Shown here piece after piece: positions 34,401-45,800 of a stretch of 64,000 nt of DNA; within the stretch, counting starts at the first letter, position 1, and the number at the start of each line of letters is the position of its first letter. The DNA comes from Hofstenia miamia. Lineage: Eukaryota; Xenacoelomorpha; Acoela; Hofsteniidae. The stretch covers positions 246,156-310,155 of the forward strand of contig CABFPE010000692.1 in the NCBI GenBank assembly GCA_900660155.1, read 5' to 3'. Both the position numbers and the translations under genes were made by a program. A model generated the notes under the pieces. That model did no database searches. It worked only from the letters and a program-made list of their open reading frames with translations, and was not told the origin of the DNA.

Positions 34401-34915
34401 TAAAACTTCCTCTTTGTTTAATTGGACATTATTGTAGTTTCGGTGGTATTATTAAATGACCCAAAAACGAATAGTGGCTCTTCAGTGATCAATTGAAATT
34501 CATTTAACATTCTCTACCCAATGCGTTTCTATTTCTCAAATATGAATTCTCTCTTGTATTTGACGACATTGTCAAAACCGATATTTTGGGGGATTTTATA
34601 GTTGTCCTAGAAGTTTTTATTGACTACATCTAAATACATTTACAAATTGGAAGTGTGCGTTATTCAAAAAAACTGTTTAATATTTATAAACTGCACCAGA
34701 CGACGAATAAAATAATCGCGTTATATTTTATAGTTTCCTTAAACTAATTGTTAATTTAAATTTTGAATATTGGGCTTGAATTCTTTGTCTACTGATCCAG
34801 TGCACATATTCATCATTTAATATTGTTTATAAACAGAGCTAGGAAATGCCTACGATCAAGTATTTGTGCGTTTAAAATAAGCAGGTTTTTGCTATTATGA
34901 GAATTTTCTATTAAC
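34401..34915. other. Spacer, no gene seen
   Basis: AT-rich sequence between the DD39D transposase and the TTAA-flanked element. It may contain the missing transposon end, but no inverse of the 33167 terminus is visible. Confidence 0.4.
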
Positions 34916-34919
34916 TTAA

Positions 34920-35800
34920 GGTAGAATTAGTGGTAAAGAGGCTAAAATCATTATTTTTCAACCAATTCTATTGTAACTTGGCATATAGCATCCTGATAGA
35001 CTAAAAAAATTTTTGCAATTTTTTTGCATAAATTATGCAAATTAGGTCATCAAAGATGGCCGAACGGTTCCCGAAATGGTACATAACTTTGGTACAAGCT
35101 TGTACCCACAAATATTAAGCAATTGTAATGAAATTTTGCATGCTGATAGCTTATGAGCTGCTCTAGGGCATGTACCAAAATCAGTGGTCTGCTATGATAA
35201 TTGTATTTTTTATAAAATTTTGCCTTTTGAAGTCAGATCGAATTCAAAATTACAACCTCATTATGTATGCATGAACTTCATAAAACTTTAAGTATTCAGT
35301 GAAACCACTCTATTTTGGTACAGGACCTGCACAAATACATGCTTAATGCATACACCAAATTTCAACATGATATCTGTATTAGTTTTTTAGTAATCATGCA
35401 CCAAAAAACATGGGTTAGTGGAAAAAATTAGTTTTGAGAAAACGGCCAAAAACTGAAAAATTCTTACATCGTCTGGTTGAAATGTCAGCTGCTATCCCAA
35501 ATAATCCCTTTGTAACTTCCTTTCTGTAATGCTTACTGAATGAGTTCATTCGCTTTCTATGGTCAAATTATTATTTTATAATGAAAATATAGGCACGTAA
35601 CCAAGCAAAAACATATTGGTTGCTAAGCATTTTTCAAGTAGGGGGGTTGTGAAAAATGCTTTATTACCAGTAAATAATACCTTTTCTGCATCCAATTTTA
35701 GCAGAATTGTTTAGAGGAATGCTCATTAGTTGTCTCATGCAAATTTTGAGATATGGTATAGTTTGTCAATTTTCACCACTATCCTGCCACTAATTCTACC
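34920..35800. mobile_element. TTAA-flanked non-autonomous element, 881 bp
   Basis: The ends are inverted copies of GGTAGAATTAGTGG (34920-34933 and 35787-35800), flanked on both sides by TTAA (34916-34919 and 35801-35804). TTAA is the target site of piggyBac-type transposases, although the terminal sequence does not start CCYT as usual for that superfamily; a TA target with ends beginning AGGTAG cannot be excluded. No protein-coding capacity. The body is AT-rich without internal repeats that I can see. A relic end with the same GGTAGAATTAGT word occurs at 16226-16237. Confidence 0.6.
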
Positions 35801-36024
35801 TTAACGATTCTGTGTGACCTCTTATACATCGGCGCGCACTGTCTTTAAGGCAGCGTTAAGTGCATGTATTGATTAATTTGTTTAAATATATAGCATTTAT
35901 TCACTCAGTATACATTAATGTCATACATATAATTGGTTCGAAATTTTTGTCTGGTCTAGTCTTTGTATTTTACTTATAATTGCAATTCATGTATACTAAT
36001 TTTAAGTTGTTTTCTAGTTCTCTA

Positions 36025-36519
36025 ATGTCTCTACCAAGAGTTTTTTTCGACATTACTGCAGATGGGGCATCTGTTGGGCGCATTGTGATGGAATTGCGAT
36101 CAGATGTTGTTCCAAAAACAGCCGAAAATTTTCGAGCTCTTTGCACTGGTGAAAAGGGTTTTGGGTATAAAGGAAGTTCATTTCATCGCGTTATCCCAAA
36201 CTTCATGTGTCAAGGAGGTGATTTTACTCGACATAATGGAACAGGTGGAAAAAGTATTTATGGTGAGAAATTTCCTGATGAAAATTTCCAACTGAAACAT
36301 ACTGGTCCAGGAATACTGTCAATGGCTAATGCGGGACCAAACACTAATGGTTCCCAATTCTTCTTGTGTACTGTAAAGACACAATGGCTTGATGGGAAAC
36401 ATGTGGTATTCGGATCGGTTGTTGAAGGTATGGATGTCGTTAAAAAAGTTGAAACTTTTGGTAGCCAAAGCGGTAAAACTTCGAAAAAAATTATGATCGC
36501 CGATTGTGGACCTCTCTAA
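36025..36519 (+). CDS. Cyclophilin A (peptidyl-prolyl cis-trans isomerase), copy 2
   Basis: A 164-residue cyclophilin about 95% identical in protein to copy 1 (roughly eight substitutions, for example NHNGTGG to RHNGTGG and FADENF to FPDENF). All active-site residues are conserved ([31 protein letters not shown]). The frame is intact. The start is chosen at CTCTAATGTCTCT as in copy 1, again just after an acceptor-like ttttctag. Similarity extends upstream of the ATG (AATTCATGTATACTA and, farther, GTATTGATTAAT) and into the 3' UTR, with AATAAA at 36553-36558. This argues for duplication of genomic DNA, not reverse transcription of mRNA. Both copies lie on the same strand, 7 kb apart. Confidence 0.93.
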   Translation: MSLPRVFFDITADGASVGRIVMELRSDVVPKTAENFRALCTGEKGFGYKGSSFHRVIPNFMCQGGDFTRHNGTGGKSIYGEKFPDENFQLKHTGPGILSMANAGPNTNGSQFFLCTVKTQWLDGKHVVFGSVVEGMDVVKKVETFGSQSGKTSKKIMIADCGPL

Positions 36520-36559
36520 GCATTTATTCAAAGTTCTAGTCGCTTTATTTATAATAAAA

Positions 36560-37115
36560 GTTCGAACTTTAATTCTATTTGCAAATATAAATAATTTTCT
36601 CATGTTTGTTTTATTTTACGTTCTTAGGTTATATTTTATATTTGCTTGGTTATAGTGCCTGACGTATTTTACGTTAATTTTGGATTAACCTTTGCGCTTC
36701 TAAATGTCAAGTACGATTTGTGACCGAAAATACAATTATACAGTACAAATACAGTACTGCCTAAAAATCTGTGATTGCTTAAAACCATTAAAGTCCCTTA
36801 TACAAAATGCAACTGTTTCCGTATTATACTCCAGTACTCCGTAAAAATCCAATAGTTTGTTAATTTTTCGTTGTCCAAATTATTAGAATAGGTCAAACGT
36901 AATCCCAGTGTTGTCTTCATACTAACAAGGGTGTTCGAAAGAAATATTTCTCAAAATTATATGGAGAAAAACAAGTCAATTTTTAATTTTTTCGCAAAAC
37001 AGTAAAATACTCAGAATGCTTCTTGGTGCGTTTACACGTTCATTATAGAGTAGTGCATACCAAGCGGGTTTGCGCAGTTCTAGAGTTCAACTGTAGTAAT
37101 TTATTTTGACTGAAA
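36560..37115. other. Spacer after cyclophilin copy 2, no gene seen
   Basis: AT-rich with no supported frames or repeat structure. Confidence 0.45.
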
Positions 37116-37119
37116 TCAT

Positions 37120-37640
37120 TACTTGCTTCTAGTTTATCAAAATTATTATTCTTGTAAATTTTACATTTTCGTTCCCATTTCTCATTTGTCTTTACTTCTA
37201 GTTTTGGTTTCATTAAGGATCTTCTCTTGTGTGCCAATTCTTGCCTTTGTAATATCTATGTCGATGACACCAACCTACTCATTTGGTCCTGTACCTTCGC
37301 TATAATCAACAATTGATAGACTTTTTGACTGGTTGTCGTCTAATCATGGATTTTATTCTTTTCCGAAGTCCCAATTTTTTCTTGTTTCAATATTAATACC
37401 CCTGATCTTAACTGATTTTTGCACTTATTCGTACGTCATCGTGATTTTTTGGTGCTTTCGTACATGTTCATTATTTTTCTTTATAACTTTCAATGCTAGT
37501 GCCGGCAAGACATTTTTACCATAGTCGCTAGCGCCAACATCAATTTTCTTCGTCTGTATGTTCTGAACAGACTTCCATTTTTTATCATGGATAGCTTATA
37601 CCTATTACTACAATATAATAAGTTAAAAATTTAGTTTTTT
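37120..37640 (+). mobile_element. LINE reverse transcriptase scrap
   Basis: Contains NIYVDDTNLLIW (about 37248-37283), the catalytic YxDD box with its usual DTNLL follow-on, then NHGFYSFPKSQFFLVS (about 37338-37385) as in the post-catalytic region of LINE RT (consensus NHLxLNxxKSxxLxF). The frames change between the pieces and there are several stops. No element ends were found. Same orientation as the next scrap. Confidence 0.45.
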
Positions 37641-38095
37641 ATTTTAAAATTCTATTTTTCCATTGCGAGAACGCCAGTGTAAATAACGAAAGTATCTCTC
37701 GATAGCTCCAGTATGTGTATATATATATTCAGGGCTTTGCGTGCTATGGAAATTCCCTTGTACCAGTGGCCTTCGACATGTCCACCTCGTAATGTCATTC
37801 GATTTCCTCAATGTATGCGAGGCATATTTGTGATATATTTTCTCCATTCTAAATTTGGAGAGGTGTGTTTAAATATTATCCAAAAAATATATGCCCCATT
37901 CTGAGCATTTTCAAGAAATACAAGGCTCTATGTACACTTTTACTTTCAATGACAATCTTAACAAATAACGAATATAATATGTAATAAGATGATGCAATTG
38001 GATTCACACAATAATTATAGAAAGTTCTAATATTATTCCGTGTTAAGCTTTGAATCAGTAAGTAAACAGTGATATTTATTAACACCAAAATCACA
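37641..38095. other. Spacer, no gene seen
   Basis: Overlapping short frames on both strands of mixed composition; none has recognisable content. Confidence 0.35.
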
Positions 38096-38645
38096 AAGGG
38101 CATTCCACAACTATCGATTCATCTATCTCTTCCACTGTCCTTGAAGCTAATAGCGCCCCTCACGATTCTGTGTTTGCTGTTTTTTTCTCCCTTGTTACAA
38201 TTAACGATCTCTCTGGATCATTTCTCAACTCATCCTGCTTACTCTGTGTCGACGACACCGCGATTTTTTGCTTCGGTAGTTCTTTTACCTTCAATATCTC
38301 ATCTGATATTAAACGGCTGTTGTCTACTTGGTTTTCTGTTAACAATCTCGACTAAGACTTATGGTATCCCCTTTTCAGGGCCCCTCTTCACGAATCTGTC
38401 TCTCCCAGTGAATTTTTCTCTTAATCGTATTAATCCTTAACTTTCCGCAAACTTAAATTGGACTGGATGTGTCCTTGCTTCTCTGTAAACCTAGTTCCTC
38501 TTTGTCCTCTTCCTTAATGTTCTCTTTAATACCGTATCTGTTGTTCAAGTCTATTCCTTGTATCATTCTTCTGTACTGCTCTCTGTTAGTGTACTCCCGT
38601 GCCTTGTTGTACTCCACAGAAATCTTTGAAAAAACCGAATAAAAT
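38096..38645 (+). mobile_element. LINE reverse transcriptase scrap with VDD box
   Basis: TINDLSGSFLNSSCLLCVDD (about 38200-38260) followed by TAIFCFGSSF matches the xINDL...LxYADDTAIF region of LINE reverse transcriptase. The downstream stretch SSDIKRLLSTWFSVNNLD fits the next conserved segment. The first residue of the catalytic box is Val instead of Ala/Met. Stops follow from 38355. It may be the same family as 37120-37640. Confidence 0.5.
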
Positions 38646-38749
38646 TATGTTCGATGAGTCAATTATTGCTATATCTTTAAATACAATATTATATTGACAT
38701 TTTTATGATAAAAATGTGACTTGTAATGTTATCATAGTAACCATTGTAA

Positions 38750-39026
38750 TGTAGAATCACTGGGCTGAATCTAGAGAGAACTATGCCAGTGGACTTAATG
38801 TTAAAGCAGAAGGTAGCTGAGGTGAACATTGACTAGAGCAACAGTAATTCTAACTAAGTAACAAGAGAACACGATTGAACTGAACTTTTCTCTATTTCAG
38901 ACTCTTTGATGTGTCTTATATACAATGCCTATTAACAATATGTACAAACATACAAACTAGTCACTAGTAAACATGAAAAGCGCGTGAGCTGGCTGATACT
39001 AGAAAATAGCATCTGCCGATGCTACA
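38750..39026 (-). mobile_element. Probable solo LTR
   Basis: About 277 bp beginning TG and ending CA (TGTAGAATC..GATGCTACA on the plus strand; inverted ends TGTAG..CTACA). Read on the minus strand it contains a promoter-like TATATAAG followed by AAATAGAG-type polyadenylation-like sequence, in the order expected of an LTR. No internal region adjoins it and no clear target duplication was found, so it is an old LTR fossil of the gypsy or BEL kind. Confidence 0.35.
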
Positions 39027-41130
39027 ATAGTAAATGTACAAAGAGCCCTGTATTTATCAAAAATGTACCCAACGCCCTGGATTTCTGGAATGCGTACATA
39101 GTGCCATGTATAAAATGTTAGTGCACAGATCTACCCCGTATTTATTAATATCGAGAGATAGATGGACTCAATATACTAAGACAAAATTCTTGATCCGGGA
39201 GGTTATTTTTAACGATGTGGATTTGCCTGTCGAACTCCTAGTTCTTGGTGTTTGTTTTTAGTGTTTTTAAAATTTAATATTTTTTTTGTACGCACAATTG
39301 TTATAGTTCTATATACAAAATGCATAAAGTATTGATGTGTTTTATGGTAACAGAATCTAACCTTTTTAAAGCGAGCCAAAACTAATTAGCATTCAATTTG
39401 TAAATTAATATATAATTGAAATACTGGCTTTGTAGTTTTAGTAGTTAAACAAATACTAAACTTCGTTTAAACCTATAACTCATGTGTAAAAATACTGTTA
39501 AATATACATAATTCCTATTTTTAAGTTGTTTAAGTGTATATAAAGGTGTGGATAGTGATTAAGATATACAAATTTTTATAATGTGTATATTAATACATAT
39601 TGAAATATACATAGTCTTCAATGTCTACAAATGCTTGGTATCGAAATATTTGAGATTTTCAAAAAAAATGGTTGAGCAAATTCTTATTCCTGTGGTTTGG
39701 TATGGATTTGCAGACATTTATTACGGGTCCAAAAAATTCCCCATGCAGCAAGACTGAACATAGTGCTTAAAGTGTAAAGATTTTGTGGAAGCTTCGATTG
39801 CCAAATGGGTTGTTTGAGTGTAAACGATGCAAATTTTAATGAATATAAACTTTTGCAAACCGCTTAGTCCGGAACTTTTAAATAAGAACAACAACCTCTA
39901 AATTTGATCAAAAAATAGACGAACTGAGTAACAAAGAGAGGGAAGATGTCGCCTTTCTACCGAAACTCAACGTATTTCAAAATACTGTTAAACATTTTAG
40001 TTTTTTATAATGATTTCAAAATTTTGATTTTTAACCAAAAGATGTCGATATTGGAAGCCTGAAAGTTACGACTATTCCCTAATTTCGCCTTGCATACGAT
40101 GCTGCCGGGAGAAGATTTTTGCAGAGTGGGTATTATTTCTCTAATACTACATATGTTTTTATTACAAATGTTAACCGTCAATTTGCTTTAGATTTTTTGT
40201 GCTTGAAGTCGTTTTCGCAGATACTGCGTCTTCATAAATTTAGAGGTAGCTATTATTATTTTCGTTTCAATTCTTTACTTAATACTAAATTTATTTTCAT
40301 TTAACTAGTAACATTTCCCTATGGTAACTGCAATTAGCGCATCGCGCATCTCTAGGCAGGTGATGTTTCTAACTCATTATCTATGCACAACAAATGTTGA
40401 TGTCTGTCCAATGCTATTACGTTACTTGCATTAACTGAATTTCTTACACGTGTTTATGCATTACATTTCCCTCTAACGTGTTAATATGCCATTCTTAAAG
40501 GTTTGTAGTTTATAACTTTTTAAGTTACTTATTGGCGGATAATAGCTATGCTCTTTCTTTCAGAGTTTAACTATGGGTTAATTACAGTGTACTTTTATGC
40601 TAGCAGATCAGATAAAACAGTACAAAATTACTCCAAATTCACAATTGTGTTTAAACAAGATAAGCAGCGAACATATTATATTGATTTTAGCAATTTGAGT
40701 CAGAGACAAGTGAAAGACACATTCTCAAGGATTAAAATATTCAATTTATAACGGTGATTGTATAATTTTTGTCTCCGCTTTCGATGAGATTTCATTTCGG
40801 AATTGATCCATCCGATATTAGTTTCTAGCACATTTTTACTATAAATAGATATTAATGGGCATTTATTATGTATACATTTGTTCCAAATATTTAAGCACAT
40901 TCGTGAATATTTATGCAGTATTTCCTATAGTTCGATCCAATCATTGTTTGAAATACATTTTTTATCTTGAATCGGCCTATGCTATGACATATACGAATAT
41001 ATTATTTTATTTCTTGTCATGGCCGTGGTTGAATATGGATTTATAAATACAAAATATCTTGGAAATCTATCCCTATTCCCAGATTTAAGTCAATAATTTG
41101 AAGTTACGAAATGTCAACTAAAATCACTAG
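39027..41130. other. AT-rich spacer, no supported gene
   Basis: Two short protein-like stretches occur on the plus strand, one at 39668-39757 (MVEQILIPVVWYGF) and one near 39907-40000 (KIDELSNKEREDVAFLPKLN). Neither has clear splice signals or a known match. Confidence 0.35.
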
Positions 41131-41428
41131 TAAAAATATTGATTATTACTAGAAATCGGGAAAAAGATTTTTTGACCGAAGCAAAAAATTTCCAGTGTTT
41201 TGTGAAACGCAACAATAACTGTTTTTTAACACCAACTATGGTTTACTATTTTAATTATTTCGGCACTTTTTGGCAACTAATAGTTGATAACATGCATAGA
41301 AATTATTTGCGGGAAAATGAACATTATCGTCCAAATTCTAAAAAATATTTTACAGGAGCAACATAGTTTGCAAAATAGGTGCAACAACTGATCCAGGTAC
41401 TTCATCAGGACTTCCATACTTTGTTTGA

Positions 41429-41722
41429 AAAAAAGCCATTTCATCCATTGAGAAAGACATTGGCTACAAACTGCTGTCTAATTCTTCAGCGTCGAAAGAT
41501 ATATGTAGATATGTATTAGATACTGAAAAAGAAAAAGAAATGATGTCGACTAATAAAGACCTTTTTGCGTTGCTTAATGAGATATGCGACAAGCAAGATT
41601 ACCCTTTAACTGCCGTGCTAATTGGCCACATTGAGAACATTAAGAAGATGTTTATTGTGCATGCTTATTTACGTAATTTTGAAGACAGATGGAGCGTGTT
41701 TGTACACTTCTTTCTTATTTAA
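41429..41722 (+). CDS. Candidate exon or decayed gene, unidentified
   Basis: An open stretch after a stop at 41426 reads KKAISSIEKDIGYKLLSNSS, then DICRYVLDTEKEKEMMSTNK and DLFALLNEICDKQDYPLTAV. It is helical, charged and protein-like, unlike most AT-rich frames here. A possible donor GTAATT lies at about 41672, which would make this an internal or terminal exon. Related protein-like text precedes it in other frames (about 41335-41425). It lies only 200-500 bases upstream of the first identified MORN3 exon, but its length and character do not fit the short N-terminus of MORN3. I do not recognise the family; it may be a pseudogene. Confidence 0.3.
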   Translation, partial: KKAISSIEKDIGYKLLSNSSASKDICRYVLDTEKEKEMMSTNKDLFALLNEICDKQDYPLTAVLIGHIENIKKMFIVHAYLRNFEDRWSVFVHFFLI

Positions 41723-41921
41723 AGTTTGATGTTTCATGTTTATTTGAATTGTCAGTGTCATTTTCAAGCTAGAAAATAAATTTCTTACTGCAACTAATTT
41801 AACTGTTTTAGATGTATTTGAAAAGTATGTGGTGACTATTTCGTCTTTTGCCAACTATTTTCGGTGCCTAGTTATTATCTGTTGCAGTTATTACCACTTC
41901 CATTTTAAACGTTTCGTTTAG

Positions 41922-44900
41922 GATGTCGAATCCAGGGGGATTTCTTTGACAAAGATAGCTGATGAGAACGCGAATAAGAATGGACTTCATCGAACGGTCT
42001 ATTGGGCTGATGGCAAACAATACACTGGTGATTGGCGTAACAATCAAAAAAATGGCAAAGGAACTCAGAAATGGAAAAGTGGTGCTGTTTACGACGGTGA
42101 TTGGAAGGTAAGGTTTCTTATCTTCATTTAGTAAGGTGCTTGAAATTTGTAGAATTTAAAATTTGTTGCTATTTTTTGTGCATCTCGTTCATTTTACCAA
42201 TGAACAAGACAGAAACAGGTTGACAAAACGAGTTTTTCATTGGAAATACCCCTCATTAAGCTTATAGGGTATTTTTCCTAGCACTTCATCTAATAGCATT
42301 CATTGTTTGCCATCCTTTAAACATAGATATTTTATTGTACAATACTCTACTATTTTCAGATGCGTAGAATTTCAGACATTCAGGTGTGGTGTTATCTTGT
42401 TCGAGTGCACAGTGGCTGAATCAACACTGCAGCCAAGAATTCGTTCAATTTGGTTGCGAAATATCACTAACTCTAAATTTATTATTTTGATAAGTCCTCA
42501 AAACAGACAAACGGTAATCAAAGATGAGAGACAGTGAGTCATGTGTATATATCCGTACAAGTTCAGCCTCGCGTGAAAATACCAGTTCTACTTGCCCTAA
42601 TGTCATTCTTTGACATGTTTGTCATTTCACTTTGACCTCGAATGCAATTTCTAATTGATCAGGTAGGCTGTCATCAACTCGTGGAAGTAGCTGTGATGAG
42701 TTTTCTTTTTGTTTAGAGCAAGTTAGTTTCTAATCCTGTACTCATATACATTTATCATTACCTTTCACATTTTTCGGAAAATGAATAAGTGGTAGTGTAT
42801 TATCAGCACATTTTGAGTGGGAACTACCACGAAGAGGTGAGAAGTCAATTTCATTTTCGGCAGCTTCCAATTGTTCATTTTCTATATAGTTGTTGAGTTT
42901 TAAGTGGAATATTTGGGATGACCATTCAACAGTACATTAAGAAAAAATCGCATTCCTAACATCGTGGTTTATCGTTTCCATCCTATTTCGATGTTTTTCT
43001 TGTAGAGTCGAAATATGCTGATCAATTCGAATTTCACATTAGAAGCAGCAATTAAAGAGTGATGCAAGCTTTCCAAAGTTTGTTTGTTCATTATATTTCC
43101 AAACCAAGTTTTCACCAGGCAGAATTTCTGCAAATGTTATCCCTGACATGTTTTCAGGAGTCATGTTTTGAAATAATAACAGACGTAGAATTCAAGTGAA
43201 ATACCCCAAATGAAAGCAGATCAACAAAGCTCGCAACCAAGAGCGAAATGTTTTCACTTGTAATAGCTAAGAACACGGGATTAATAAAAAAAGTAACATA
43301 TATATATATATATGCAATAAATTTTGAAGATATGCTTCTTTGAAAGAAACAGCAAAAATGCTCATATGTAATTCCGTTCTCTGGGCCCAAAGTAATTCCA
43401 TGAGAAAGGACTAAATGTGTTGTTGGAGCTTCGCATTTATTTTCCTGGTAGTTTGTAATTTATTTAATGAACGCCATGAGTAAAAATCTTATAAATGTAT
43501 TAATTGCAGCAATATAAAGTTTTTATCGAATGCCTTTGGGAAATCATATGTTTAAATGTCTATTCAATGTACATTTGGTAACGCAAAAAGCGTTGTTTGT
43601 CGGAGACTTATGATAGCTACTTCAACACATAAATGTAAAACCTTATTGTCTTTTTTGCTGCCTCTTGGAATTTACAATTGTCCGGCGTTTAATCCAATTT
43701 TTGAGATTGCTTATATCTGTCCTAATAAATAATTGTCCCAGGTATGATATCTGCTCTTCATAATGAAGTGAAATCCAGTTGTTCATTTTTAATAGTTGGT
43801 TATTTTTTTGTTTTAATCCATGTTAATGGTCAATAATACATGGAATGTAGAACCATGGATTTGGACAAAGGTGATGCTGCCAATCACCCTCTCAGTTATT
43901 CTTGTTCTTTCAAAAATACATTATTTCCAGCATACCCGACACAGTAGCCAAATTAGGATTTATAACTACAACACCTGGTTAAATAACGATTACATACGAT
44001 ACTACTAACAATATGAAAGAAACCAATTGTGGTGCCTATGCTGTGGGTTACTTACGTATTAACCTAATGTTATTGTTTAGTCAATGAAAAGTAACTTCGT
44101 CTATTTTTTAAAAACTCTGTATTTCTACTTTATCTGGCCCTTGGTTATAAGAAAAATGTTTGTTGAAATGACAATGTCATTCCTATACTTAGGATGGTAA
44201 GATGAGTGGTTTTGGCACCCTTAGTGTACCCGATGAATCTGGAGGTTCTCGTCGTTTATATGCTGGTGGTTGGAAGTCCGGAAAGCGTCATGGATATGGT
44301 ACCCAATTTTTTGCTAATAATGAAACTTATGAAGGCGAGTGGTTTAAAGATCGACGCTCGGGTTGGGGCCGCATGTATTACAACGACGATAGCGTTTATG
44401 AGGGCGAATGGTATGTTCTTAATTTTTCCTTATAAGAGATGTTAGTACTGCTAATTTGGCAGTTTCAATGATTTCCAACAATATGCAAGTTATTTCCTAA
44501 TAACATGAGCAAACATTATCAGAATAAAAACAATTTTTTATTGAAATTTCAAATCAGTGAATGACACGTAAATATCTACAATGAGCTGACATTATTAAAA
44601 CGGAATCATTTTTAGTGCACCCTTCTAGAAAATATAGATTCAAGTAATAGTTGTAATCGACCAATCGGTCAGAAAGAAAATCTATCTAGAGAAAATTCCT
44701 AAACCTAACAAGTAAATGTAATTAATTATTTTTAGATTAGTAGCTATAAAATTGTAGCATTAATTTTCAAATATTTTTTTAATTGTGAAATCTTGGTAGT
44801 TGAAACTTGTCATTTTTAACAATCGAATATTTAGAGAAATGTAATTTATTTCATTGTTAGGTACGATGATGTTCGCAGTGGAACTGGTATGCTTCGTTTA

Positions 44901-45170
44901 GCAAATGATAATCGTTATGAAGGTCAGTGGAGAGATGATCTCAAGAATGGCCCAGGGAAATTTTTTTATCTGGATAAAGGACAATTGTATGAGGGTGTAT
45001 GGGTTGATGGGATTGCCCGGTGTGGTTCTATGGTAGACTTCGGCAGAGAGGGTGCACCAAATCCCACCCAATACCCAATAGGGCCTCTGAAATTGGCCAG
45101 GCCTGATGAAGTCCTTCAGTCTTCTTCTGATGCAGTTCTTGATCACCTAGCCTCTGTGTACGATGGCTAA
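41922..45170 (+). CDS. MORN3: MORN repeat-containing protein 3, exons 41922-42107, 44193-44410, 44861-45170
   Basis: Three exons join in frame to 237 residues plus stop, close to the 240 residues I recall for vertebrate MORN3. Introns start GT and end in TTAG. The first visible exon opens in mid-protein after cgtttag, so a short upstream exon with the initiator is missing; the ATG at 41923 is in the wrong frame. MORN repeats are GKQYTGDWRNNQKNGKGTQK, AVYDGDWKDGKMSGFGTLSV, RLYAGGWKSGKRHGYGTQFF, ETYEGEWFKDRRSGWGRMYY, SVYEGEWYDDVRSGTGMLRL, NRYEGQWRDDLKNGPGKFFY and QLYEGVWVDGIARCGSMVDF. The tail APNPTQYPIGPLKLARPDEV is specific to MORN3. MORN3 is testis- and cilium-associated in animals. AATAAA is at 45176-45181. 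The 2.1-kb intron contains a decayed minus-strand coding patch. Confidence 0.9.
42350..43170 (-). pseudogene. Decayed, unidentified coding patch in MORN3 intron
   Basis: Read on the minus strand, the segment from about 43165 to 42720 gives protein-like text with few stops: MSGITFAEILPGENLVWKYN, then STLQEKHRNRMETINHDVRN, then NYIENEQLEAAENEIDFSPL. Other protein-like text follows in different frames (VELVFSREAELVRIYTHDSL near 42600). The pattern suggests a dead gene or transposon ORF lying antisense inside the intron. I could not assign a family, and no ends were found. Confidence 0.3.
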
Positions 45171-45181
45171 GGTTCAATAAA

Positions 45182-45640
45182 TATTCTTTAGTTCCCACAG
45201 ATTATTTTTTTATTGTTTGTAAAGAAATTGTTTTGATTCATAATTCAATTAATTCTTAAATGGACAATAAAGTTGGACATTTTAGAAATATACATTTCAA
45301 ATCGGAAATTTGGAATATTTTAATAAATAATTTCTGTACTTTCATAGTCCGTTTGCATTAATTTAATCTCTGCAAACGTATTTGTATAGTTTTATTATAC
45401 CTTCAAAAATGCTCAATTAACAACAAGTATGTTATAGCTTTTGGAATCAATGAGTGTTTATTTTTATTAATGAACGTTTGGAATGTATGCAAATATCCCA
45501 TCAATATTTTCACATTGTAATTTATGTAGAGAATTTTATAGTTTTTTAAGAAGTTGATAAAACTATATATACAAAATTCTTATGTTGCATGCAATGGTAC
45601 GATTTTATGGAAAACAGTTGAAAAATGATGTGAAATATAT
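45182..45640. other. 3' flank of MORN3, no gene seen
   Basis: AT-rich downstream sequence without supported features. Confidence 0.4.
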
Positions 45641-45649
45641 TTTTCAACA

Positions 45650-45800
45650 GTCCTTTTTAGTCATGCGAGAAGGGTTTGCGCATAACCTGTTCATTCTTTC
45701 ACAAGAAGTGTGTTTATCAATGCTTATTCAAATGTCGTTTACATAAAGAGAGAAAAGTAAAGGACCCTTGAGGGACATCCTTATCCGGAGTTAAATAATT
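45650..45800 (-). mobile_element. LINE reverse transcriptase scrap
   Basis: On the minus strand, DVPQGS (about 45777-45760) and, in the next frame, GPLLFSLYVNDI (about 45764-45729) match the conserved GVPQGSVLGPLLFxxYINDL box of LINE RT. One frameshift lies inside the box. Nothing else of the element can be followed. Confidence 0.45.

Noticed and set aside
29033-36519. Second cyclophilin as a processed retrocopy
   Set aside because: Similarity continues upstream of the ATG and into the 3' flank, the frame is intact, and there is no poly-A tail or target duplication.
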